Of a stretch of 64,000 nt of DNA, positions 1-6,719 are shown one piece after another (within the stretch, counting starts at the first letter, position 1; every line of letters starts with the position of its first letter). Source of the DNA: Azospirillum humicireducens. GTDB lineage: Bacteria; Pseudomonadota; Alphaproteobacteria; Azospirillales; Azospirillaceae. A program made the translations under genes and the position numbers. A model generated the notes under the pieces. That model searched no databases. It saw only the letters and a list, made by a program, of their open reading frames with translations, and had not been told where the DNA came from. The stretch lies in the NCBI RefSeq assembly GCF_001639105.2, contig NZ_CP015285.1:1790501-1854500 (forward strand), read 5' to 3'.

Positions 1-2
1 CG

Positions 3-1625
3 GGCGCCCGCATCGCCTATCTGCCGCAGGAGCCGGACTTCACCGGCTGCGCCACCGTCCACGACTATGTCGTGCAGGGCCTGCCCGCCGACGAGCAGGA
101 CGAGGCGCACCGGGTCGACGCGGTGCTGGACCGGCTGCAGGTGGACGGCAGCCTCGACCCCCGCACCCTGTCGGGCGGCGAATCGCGCCGCACGGCGCTG
201 GCCCGAACGCTGGTCGGCAACCCCGACGTCATGCTGCTGGACGAGCCGACCAACCACCTCGACCTCCCCACCATCGAGTGGCTGGAGGAGGAACTGCTGT
301 CCTTCCGCGGCGGGCTGCTGCTGATCAGCCACGACCGCGCCTTCCTGAACCGGCTGGCCAAGCGCACGCTGTGGCTGGACCGCGGCACGGTGCGCGCCAC
401 CGACCGCGGCTTCGCCGAGTTCGAGAGCTGGCAGGCGGAGGTGTTCGAGGCGGAGGAGGCCGCGGCCCACAAGCTGGACCGCAAGATCGAAAGCGAGATG
501 AAGTGGCTGCGCGAGGGCATTTCCGCCCGGCGCACCCGCAACATGGGGCGCGTGCGCAACCTGCTGGACCTGCGCGCCGGGCGGGCGGAGCAGATCAAGG
601 GCGGCCAGCAGGCCAAGCTCGCCATCGCCGAGGCGGAGCGCGGCGGCCGGCTGGTGATCGAGGCGACCGGAATCGCCAAGGGCTTCGACACGCCCGACGG
701 CCGCAAGACCATCGTGAAGAACTTCTCCACCCGCATCCTGCGCGGCGACCGGGTGGGTCTGATCGGGCCGAACGGCGCCGGCAAGTCCACACTGCTGAAG
801 ATGCTGACCGGGCAGCTCGACCCCGACGAGGGCACGGTGAGGCTCGGCACCAACCTCGACACCGCCTATTTCGACCAGCGGCGCGAGGGGCTGGACCCGG
901 AGGACACCATCCGCAAGGTGCTGTGCCCCTTCGGCGGCGACGCGGTGATGGTCAACGGCGTGTCGCGCCATGTCGCCGGCTACATCAAGGACTTCCTGTT
1001 CGACACCCGGCAGCTGGACAGCCCGGTGAAGGCGCTGTCGGGCGGCGAGCGCAACCGGTTGCTGCTGGCCCGGCTGTTCGCCAAGCCCAGCAACATGATG
1101 ATCCTCGACGAGCCGACCAACGACCTCGACATGGACACGCTGGACCTGCTCGAGGACGTGCTGGGCGACTATCAGGGCACGCTGCTGCTGGTCAGCCACG
1201 ACCGCGATTTCCTCGACCGGCTGGTGACCGCCACCATCGCGCTGGAAGGCGACGGCACCGCCACCGAATATGCCGGCGGCTATTCGGACTATCTGGTGCA
1301 GCGCCCGGCCAAGGCGGCCCCCGTCGCCGTAGCCAAGCCGAAGCCTGCCGCCACGCCGACCGCCGTCGCCAAGCCGCGCGGCAAGCTGAGCTACAAGGAC
1401 CAGCGCGAACTGGACGAGCTGCCGGCCCGCATGGATGGGCTGGGGGCGGAGATCGCCAAGCTGGAGAAGGCGCTGGCCGACCCCGATCTGTTCACCCGCG
1501 ATCCCGCCAAATTCCAGAAGACCAGCGAGCAGCTGCATGCCAGGCAGGCCGACCTCGCCGCGGCGGAGGAGCGCTGGCTGGAGTTGGAAGCGATGCGCGA
1601 GGAGTTGGAAGGCGGCCGGGCATGA
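3..1625 (+). CDS. ABC-F family ATPase (Uup/EttA-like), 5' end outside the window
   Basis: Soluble duplicated ABC ATPase of the ABC-F type, a family that acts on ribosomes or nucleic acid rather than in transport. The reading frame is open from base 3, so the start codon and the first Walker A motif lie upstream; 540 residues are visible. The first domain shows the signature LSGGES (about visible residue 56) and Walker B LLLDEPTNHLD. The second shows GPNGAGKST (about 256), LSGGERNR and MILDEPTNDLD. There is no membrane segment. The last 70 residues are charged and predicted coiled coil (GKLSYKDQRELDELPARM onwards), which resembles the C-terminal domain of Uup more than EttA. The stop overlaps the next start by ATGA, so it is probably co-transcribed with the EamA gene. 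The family call is firm; the choice of Uup is an inference. Confidence 0.93.
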   Translation, partial: GARIAYLPQEPDFTGCATVHDYVVQGLPADEQDEAHRVDAVLDRLQVDGSLDPRTLSGGESRRTALARTLVGNPDVMLLDEPTNHLDLPTIEWLEEELLSFRGGLLLISHDRAFLNRLAKRTLWLDRGTVRATDRGFAEFESWQAEVFEAEEAAAHKLDRKIESEMKWLREGISARRTRNMGRVRNLLDLRAGRAEQIKGGQQAKLAIAEAERGGRLVIEATGIAKGFDTPDGRKTIVKNFSTRILRGDRVGLIGPNGAGKSTLLKMLTGQLDPDEGTVRLGTNLDTAYFDQRREGLDPEDTIRKVLCPFGGDAVMVNGVSRHVAGYIKDFLFDTRQLDSPVKALSGGERNRLLLARLFAKPSNMMILDEPTNDLDMDTLDLLEDVLGDYQGTLLLVSHDRDFLDRLVTATIALEGDGTATEYAGGYSDYLVQRPAKAAPVAVAKPKPAATPTAVAKPRGKLSYKDQRELDELPARMDGLGAEIAKLEKALADPDLFTRDPAKFQKTSEQLHARQADLAAAEERWLELEAMREELEGGRA

Positions 1626-2500
1626 GTTTCGCCCACACGCTCCAGGCGCTGGTGGTGATGGCGCTGTGGGGGCTGAACTTCGTCGTGGCGAAATGGGCAC
1701 TGGCGGAATTTCCGCCGCTGTTCGTCATGGTCCTGCGCTTTGCCCTGGTGGCGGTGCTGATCATCCCCTTCTTCCGCATGCCGCGCGACAAGCTGTGGAA
1801 GATCGCGCTCTTGTCGGTGACGCTCGGCAGCATCCATTTCCCGATGATGTTCACCGGGCTGCAGGGGATCGACGCCGCCACCGCCTCGCTGGCGGCGCAG
1901 GCGCAAGTGCCTTTCTCCTCGCTGCTGGCAGCGGTGGTGTTCAAGGACAAGCTGGGCTGGCGCCGCGGCATCGGCATGGCCGCCGCCTTCGCCGGTGTGG
2001 CGGTGATCGCGGGCGAGCCGAGGCTGGGCGAGTCGCTCTATTCGCTGCTGCTGATCCTGGCGGCGAGCTTCGCCTTCGCGGTGGCGAGCGTGCAGATGAA
2101 GCTGATCGGCGCGGTGAACGGATTCGCCGTCAACGGCTGGATGGCTCTCTTCGCCATGCCGCAGCTGCTGGTCCTGTCGCTGCTGCTGGAGCATGGGCAG
2201 ATGGAGGCGCTCGCCAATTCCACCTGGGTGGGGTGGGCGTCGATCCTCTACATGGCCGTCGCCGTCACCATCATCGCCTATGGGCTGTGGTATCCGCTGC
2301 TCGGCCGCTACTCCGTCAACCAGACCATGCCATACCTGCTCACCGTGCCGGTCTTCGGCGTCGCGTCGGGCGCGCTGCTGATGGGGGATCCGCTGACGAT
2401 CAATCTCGCCATCGGCGGACTGCTGACCATCGGCGGAGTCGCGGTGATCGTCCGGCGCGGGCCGAAGGCTGTCAACGAGACCGTGACGAATCCGACATGA
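1622..2500 (+). CDS. EamA/DMT-family membrane transporter
   Basis: Integral inner-membrane protein of 292 residues, the normal length for the drug/metabolite transporter superfamily, with about ten hydrophobic helices in two EamA repeats. The first repeat begins ALWGLNFVVAKWAL and the second includes LLLILAASFAFAVASVQMK. The substrate cannot be read from sequence; relatives export amino acids or other metabolites. The frame is open far upstream, but the ATG at 1622 overlaps the previous stop (ATGA) and gives the family N-terminus, so it was chosen. The gene ends by overlapping the amidase start, again by ATGA. I infer a three-gene transcription unit of unrelated functions. Confidence 0.9.
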   Translation: MSFAHTLQALVVMALWGLNFVVAKWALAEFPPLFVMVLRFALVAVLIIPFFRMPRDKLWKIALLSVTLGSIHFPMMFTGLQGIDAATASLAAQAQVPFSSLLAAVVFKDKLGWRRGIGMAAAFAGVAVIAGEPRLGESLYSLLLILAASFAFAVASVQMKLIGAVNGFAVNGWMALFAMPQLLVLSLLLEHGQMEALANSTWVGWASILYMAVAVTIIAYGLWYPLLGRYSVNQTMPYLLTVPVFGVASGALLMGDPLTINLAIGGLLTIGGVAVIVRRGPKAVNETVTNPT

Positions 2501-3204
2501 GCGCCTTCCGCCGGATCGACCTCCCCTCTCCCAACCACGGCCCGCGGGCCGATGGCGCACGGGCGGAGCTGCTGATCCTGCACTACACCGGCATGCCGAC
2601 CGCGGCCGACGCGCTGAACCGGCTGTGCGACCCGGCGGCCCAGGTCAGCGCCCATTACACGGTGGACGAGGACGGCACCGTCTACGCCCATGTGCCGGAG
2701 GATCGGCGCGCCTGGCATGCCGGCCGGTCGAGCTGGCGCGGGGCGGAGGACGTCAACAGCCGCTCCATCGGCGTCGAGATCGTCAACCCCGGCCACGAGT
2801 TCGGCTACCGCCCCTTCCCGCCCGCGCAGATGGCGGCGGTGGCGGAGCTGTGCCGAGGCATCCTGGAGCGCCACGGGATCGCCCCTGCCGATGTGCTGGG
2901 CCACAGCGACGTGGCGCCCGCCCGCAAGGAGGATCCGGGCGAACTGTTCGACTGGCCGGGCCTTGCCACCCAGGGGATCGGGCTCTGGCCCACGCCGTCC
3001 CAAGCCGACGACGGTCCCTTCAGCGATGCCCCCGTCACCAACGCCGAAATCGGCGCCCTGCTGGGACGCTATGGGTACGACCCGGCCGAACCGCGGGCGC
3101 TGCTGGCCTTCCAGCGCCATTTCCATCCCGACTGTCTGACCGGCACCCCGGATGCCGAGACGGTGCGGCGCCTGCGCGCGCTGCTGCGGCTGACGGGGCG
3201 GTGA
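2497..3204 (+). CDS. N-acetylmuramoyl-L-alanine amidase, AmpD type with peptidoglycan-binding tail
   Basis: Zinc amidase that cleaves the amide bond between N-acetylmuramic acid and L-alanine in peptidoglycan fragments. It has 235 residues. The amidase_2 domain occupies about residues 10-160 and carries the expected zinc and catalytic residues in LILHYTGM, AWHAGRSSW and LGHSDVAPARKEDPG. A C-terminal segment (about 175-235) looks like a PG_binding_1 three-helix domain. No signal peptide is evident, which fits cytoplasmic recycling of anhydro-muropeptides as in AmpD/AmiD-like proteins, but export cannot be excluded. The start overlaps the upstream stop (ATGA). Its position just before rnpB and the dcw cluster fits a cell-wall role. 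I am less sure whether the true orthologue is AmpD or AmiD. Confidence 0.9.
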   Translation: MSAFRRIDLPSPNHGPRADGARAELLILHYTGMPTAADALNRLCDPAAQVSAHYTVDEDGTVYAHVPEDRRAWHAGRSSWRGAEDVNSRSIGVEIVNPGHEFGYRPFPPAQMAAVAELCRGILERHGIAPADVLGHSDVAPARKEDPGELFDWPGLATQGIGLWPTPSQADDGPFSDAPVTNAEIGALLGRYGYDPAEPRALLAFQRHFHPDCLTGTPDAETVRRLRALLRLTGR

Positions 3205-3252
3205 TGGCACCCGCGGTTCCTCCGATCGATTGAACCGCCGCTTGATTTGGGA

Positions 3253-3280
3253 TTTGCCCCCACCGCCGCTTCTCTATATG
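3253..3280 (+). promoter_or_regulatory. Candidate promoter of rnpB
   Basis: A -10-like TATATG at 3275-3280 lies 7 bases before the first paired base of the RNase P RNA. A weak -35-like TTTGCC at 3253-3258 lies 16 bases upstream. The spacing fits the RNA start well, but the -35 is poor, so this is an inference from position. Confidence 0.45.
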
Positions 3281-3287
3281 AACGGTC

Positions 3288-3691
<404 letters not shown>

Positions 3692-3750
3692 TTTTCCCAT
3701 CGCATTTCCCGGTCCATCCCGGTTCGGGCCGCCGTCCTGGGCGCATGAAT

Positions 3751-3764
3751 CCCATGGCGCCCCA
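3751..3764 (-). promoter_or_regulatory. TGGG pair, 10-bp spacing (MraZ-box-like), distal copy 1
   Basis: Read on the minus strand, two TGGG boxes (CCCA at 3751-3754 and 3761-3764 on +) are spaced exactly 10 bp apart, within CCCATGGCGCCCCATGG. This is the same spacing as the promoter-proximal MraZ-type repeats. It lies 670 bases upstream of mraZ, so a role is inferred only from the motif. Confidence 0.35.
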
Positions 3765-3821
3765 TGGCGGGACCCTTTTGCCCCCGCACCGCCCGGTCGC
3801 CCGCCCGGTCGGTTGATCCCG

Positions 3822-3837
3822 CATGGGACGGCATGGG
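3822..3837 (+). repeat. 16-bp double TGGG box, inverted copy
   Basis: CATGGGACGGCATGGG contains TGGG at 3824 and 3834, 10 bp apart. It is the exact reverse complement of the element at 4005-4020 and 4279-4294. Identity over all 16 bases in three places within 475 bp is unlikely by chance and marks this as a probable protein-binding repeat, plausibly for MraZ. Confidence 0.6.
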
Positions 3838-3849
3838 CGCTTTCCAACC

Positions 3850-4156
3850 TCATCCACAGGCCTGACACAGGGTGGGCGTCATCCGTCATCCCCCGCATCC
3901 CTCGGTTCGCCGGGCTTTCTCGCGGCCATCCCCAGGATGTGCACGGGCCCATCCACATTTTCCCCAGACTAATCCACAGCCGGTGGATAACTGTGGGGTG
4001 ATTTCCCATGCCGTCCCATGCCCGACCGGCCTTTCCCACCCAAGGTCCTATGCCGTCGGAGGGGGTCGATTCGAGGGAACGCGAAACTATGGATCGGAGA
4101 CATTTTCTTAAAATTTTGGAACGTTCGAGGAACGTGTGTGGATAACTTTATCCACA
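3850..4156. promoter_or_regulatory. Cluster of DnaA boxes upstream of the dcw operon (origin-like)
   Basis: Two perfect TTATCCACA boxes face each other at 4137-4145 (minus) and 4148-4156 (plus), forming the 20-bp palindrome TGTGGATAACTTTATCCACA. One-mismatch boxes lie at 3850-3858 (TCATCCACA), 3970-3978 (TAATCCACA) and 3982-3990 (minus strand TTATCCACC). A two-mismatch box is at 3949-3957. The pair 3970-3990 is also inverted. An AT-rich stretch at 4101-4120 (16 of 20 A or T) lies just before the palindrome in otherwise GC-rich DNA and could serve as an unwinding element. This is either a replication origin or a DnaA-responsive control region for mraZ. The motifs are seen directly; the function is inferred. 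Confidence 0.6.
4005..4020 (-). repeat. 16-bp double TGGG box, distal copy 2
   Basis: CCCATGCCGTCCCATG is identical to 4279-4294. A further CCCA at 4035-4038 falls on the same 10-bp phase, 20 bp on, so the array may extend. It lies between the imperfect and the perfect DnaA boxes. Confidence 0.55.
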
Positions 4157-4233
4157 TTGCTCGAGTCCAGCATAATACTGCGATGATTCAGAAATTTCGT
4201 ACACCAACTTGCTCCAATGTCACAGCATGACTC
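4068..4233. promoter_or_regulatory. Four GANTC sites (CcrM-type methylation motif)
   Basis: GATTC at 4068-4072, GAGTC at 4163-4167, GATTC at 4185-4189 and GACTC at 4229-4233 lie within 166 bases, more than base composition would predict. GANTC is the target of the alphaproteobacterial cell-cycle methyltransferase CcrM. A role in timing mraZ transcription or origin activity is an inference. Confidence 0.45.
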
Positions 4234-4272
4234 GAAAGTCTTGACACCCCCGTCTGAATACTCGGGGGAGCG

Positions 4273-4301
4273 TTGACGCCCATGCCGTCCCATGCTATCC
4301 C
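4273..4301 (+). promoter_or_regulatory. Candidate mraZ (dcw operon) promoter
   Basis: A -35-like TTGACG at 4273-4278 and a -10-like TATCCC at 4296-4301 are separated by exactly 17 bp. The MraZ-type repeats fill the spacer and run past the -10, as expected for autorepression. A second -35-like TTGACA is at 4241-4246, but no good -10 partner was seen for it. No +1 site has been mapped. Confidence 0.5.
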
Positions 4302-4312
4302 AAGAATGCCCA
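4279..4312 (-). promoter_or_regulatory. MraZ operator: four TGGG boxes at 10-bp period
   Basis: On the minus strand TGGG occurs four times in perfect phase (CCCA on + at 4279, 4289, 4299 and 4309), each box and its next base separated by 5 bases. In E. coli, MraZ represses its own operon by binding TGGGN repeats with 5-bp spacers; this array matches that rule. It overlaps the candidate promoter, and mraZ is the next gene, 120 bases downstream. Confidence 0.75.
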
Positions 4313-4432
4313 TTTAAGGGGGGCTCTTACCCATTCTGGTTAACACCGGGGGCGGGAGCTGAATGGGCCAAGCGGGGCTAGCGCGGAGCACCCGACCGCG
4401 CACGGGGGATAGCAGGGGGGATCGCCGGGCCT

Positions 4433-4930
4433 ATGGCCGTTTTCCTGTCCACATACGTCAACAAGGTTGACAGGAAAGGGCGTGTGTCGATCCCGGCGCA
4501 GTTCAGGCAGTCGCTTGCCAAGACGTCGGCACCCAGCACCGTCTATCTCTGGCCATCGCTGAACCACCAGGCGCTGGAAGGCGCCGACCAGGACTATCTC
4601 GACGTCCTCTCCGAAAGCCTCGAATCCCCTGACCTCGATGCCGACGAGCGCGACATGATCGAGACCTTCATCTTCGGAAAGCTGATCCCCGTCTCTTCCG
4701 ACGCCGAAGGCCGCATCGTCCTGCCCAAGGAGCTGGCGGAATTCGCCGGCATCACCGAGGAGGCCGCCTTCATCGGCCGCCGCAAGACCTTCCAGATCTG
4801 GGAACCCGACGCGCTGAAGGCCCACGAGGCCGCGCTCCGTGAGCAGGTCGTGCGCAAGGACATCTCCCTCAGCCAGATCGTCGCCAAGGCCTCCCGCGGC
4901 GCCGCCAACCGAAGCGGGGAGGGCGCCTGA
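4433..4930 (+). CDS. mraZ: Transcriptional regulator MraZ
   Basis: First gene of the dcw cluster, encoding a DNA-binding, ring-forming repressor of its own operon. It has 165 residues (about 150 is usual) and two SpoVT/AbrB-like domains, each with the DxxGR signature: [14 protein letters not shown] near the N-terminus and [17 protein letters not shown] near residue 90. The N-terminus [17 protein letters not shown] is typical, and a G-rich ribosome site precedes the ATG. The stop TGA shares its A with the rsmH ATG. Four TGGG boxes just upstream are the likely operator. Confidence 0.97.
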   Translation: MAVFLSTYVNKVDRKGRVSIPAQFRQSLAKTSAPSTVYLWPSLNHQALEGADQDYLDVLSESLESPDLDADERDMIETFIFGKLIPVSSDAEGRIVLPKELAEFAGITEEAAFIGRRKTFQIWEPDALKAHEAALREQVVRKDISLSQIVAKASRGAANRSGEGA

Positions 4931-5907
4931 TGACCGGAAACACCCCCATCCACATTCCCGTCCTGCTGGACGAGGTGATCGCGGCATTGGCCCCGCGCGA
5001 CGGCGGCCTCTATGTCGACGGCACCTTCGGCGCCGGCGGCTACAGCCGCGCCCTTCTGCGGTCCGCCTCCTGCCGCGTGATCGGCATCGACCGCGATCCC
5101 GCCGCGATCGAGCGCGGCCGCGCACTGGCCCTGGAGTTCCCCGGACGGCTGGAGGTGATCGAGGGCCGGTTCGGCGATATGGACCGGCTGCTGGCCGACC
5201 ATGGCGTCGGGACGGTCGACGGCGTGGCGCTCGACGTCGGCGTCTCCTCCCCCCAGATCGACGAGCCCGAACGCGGATTCTCCTTCCGCTTCGACGGCCC
5301 GCTCGACATGCGGATGGGACGGGATGGGCCGACGGCCGCCGACGTGGTCAACGGCGCCGACGAGGCGGAGCTGGCCGACATCTTCTATCACCTGGGCGAG
5401 GAACGGATGGCGCGCCGCGTCGCCCGCGCCATCGTCGCCGCCCGCCGCGAGGCGCCGATCGAGCGCACGGCGCGGCTTGCCGACATCATCCGCTCCGTGG
5501 TGCCGAAGGGGAAGGGCGATGGGATCGACCCGGCCACCCGCAGCTTCCAGGCCCTGCGCATCCATGTGAACGACGAGCTGGGCGAACTGCGGCGCGGCCT
5601 GTCCGCCGCCGAGTCGCTGCTGGCGCCCGGCGGGCGTCTCGCCGTCGTCTCCTTCCATTCGCTGGAGGACCGCGAGGTCAAGGCATTCCTGCGGGAACGC
5701 TCCTCGCCGCCCTCCTCCCCGTCCCGCCACACGCCCGTGACCGCGGTCGCGGCGCATCACCCATCCTTCCGCCTGCTCTCCCGGAAACCCGTGGACCCGA
5801 GCGAGGCCGAAGCCCGTAACAATCCCCGCGCCCGGTCCGCCCGGTTGCGCGCGGCAGAGCGTACCGAGGCGCCCGCATTCGCGGCGCCCGGCAAGGAGGC
5901 AGCATGA
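4930..5907 (+). CDS. rsmH: 16S rRNA (cytosine(1402)-N4)-methyltransferase
   Basis: RsmH (MraW) uses S-adenosylmethionine to methylate N4 of C1402 in 16S rRNA in the ribosomal P site. It has 325 residues, normal for the family. The start HIPVLLDEV is the family N-terminus. The SAM-binding loop is [16 protein letters not shown] and the following acidic residue is in [12 protein letters not shown]. Other family blocks are [16 protein letters not shown] and [15 protein letters not shown]. It starts on the last base of the mraZ stop and ends overlapping ftsL by 4 bases, so it is translationally coupled on both sides. Confidence 0.97.
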   Translation: MTGNTPIHIPVLLDEVIAALAPRDGGLYVDGTFGAGGYSRALLRSASCRVIGIDRDPAAIERGRALALEFPGRLEVIEGRFGDMDRLLADHGVGTVDGVALDVGVSSPQIDEPERGFSFRFDGPLDMRMGRDGPTAADVVNGADEAELADIFYHLGEERMARRVARAIVAARREAPIERTARLADIIRSVVPKGKGDGIDPATRSFQALRIHVNDELGELRRGLSAAESLLAPGGRLAVVSFHSLEDREVKAFLRERSSPPSSPSRHTPVTAVAAHHPSFRLLSRKPVDPSEAEARNNPRARSARLRAAERTEAPAFAAPGKEAA

Positions 5908-6719
5908 AAGGCAAGACCTGGCTGTTCTGGGGCGGCCTGATCGCGGCCGCCGGTGGCGTGCTGTTCCAGACCAGCTACGACGTCCAGGATCTGGAGGAGA
6001 AGCTCGCCGGGCTGAACCGCAAGATCATCCATGAGCAGGAGTCCATCCAGGTCCTGAAGGCCGAGTGGAGCTACCTGAACGATCCGACCAAGCTGGAACA
6101 GATGGCCCAGTCCTATCTGGCGCTGCAGCCGACGGAGCCGCGCCAGTATCTGGCGATGGACCGGATTCCCATGCGTCCGGCCGACGCCGTTCCGCCGCCC
6201 GCCCCTGCCCTGCCCGGCCAGCCCGGTGCCGCTCCGCTGCCGCCGATGGTGCGCGCACCCGGCGCCGGAACCTCCCAGGTCGCTTCCGCCCGCGCGCCCG
6301 CCGTTCCCAACAACAGTGCCGCCGGAATCATTCCGGTCAGCGTGCCGGCGGCTGCGAAGCCGCTGCCGATGGACAAGGCGCTTGAACGCGCGGCGGTCGT
6401 CGTACCCGCCTCGCTGCCGTCGGGCGGCGGCCTTGCCGACCCGGCTCCCCGCGTCAAGCCCTCCGCCCTGGTGCCGGGTGCGGCCCGCGCGCCGGTGGAG
6501 AAGACTCCTGAGAAGGCGGCGCCCGACCGCGCCGCCGGCAAACTCGCTCCGAACGCCCCGACCGCGCCCAATCGGGCGACCGAGGTGGCGACCCGGCCGA
6601 TTCCGCCCGCCGCGGCAGCGGCTCCCAAGGCCGCGGCGGCGGCCCAGCAGCAGCCCTACCAGCCCAAGCCGACCGACAGCCTGGGCCTGCTCGTCGCCCG
6701 GCTGGGGGTCAATCGATGA
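5904..6719 (+). CDS. ftsL: Cell division protein FtsL with long Pro/Ala-rich C-terminal extension
   Basis: Bitopic divisome protein that bridges FtsQ/FtsB and the FtsW-FtsI synthase. One membrane helix lies near residues 6-22 ([17 protein letters not shown]), followed by a coiled coil (about 25-65, [18 protein letters not shown]). The conserved part ends near residue 92. Typical FtsL proteins have about 100-120 residues; this one has 271, because a 180-residue low-complexity Ala/Pro/Val tail follows in the periplasm. There is no frameshift: the frame runs directly to the ftsI ATGA overlap. Identity rests on position, topology and the first 90 residues. The tail is discussed as a finding. Confidence 0.88.
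   Translation: MKGKTWLFWGGLIAAAGGVLFQTSYDVQDLEEKLAGLNRKIIHEQESIQVLKAEWSYLNDPTKLEQMAQSYLALQPTEPRQYLAMDRIPMRPADAVPPPAPALPGQPGAAPLPPMVRAPGAGTSQVASARAPAVPNNSAAGIIPVSVPAAAKPLPMDKALERAAVVVPASLPSGGGLADPAPRVKPSALVPGAARAPVEKTPEKAAPDRAAGKLAPNAPTAPNRATEVATRPIPPAAAAAPKAAAAAQQQPYQPKPTDSLGLLVARLGVNR

Noticed and set aside
5315..5328. TGGG pair at 10-bp spacing inside rsmH
   Set aside because: It encodes the conserved RsmH segment MRMGRDG, so the match is explained by protein constraint.
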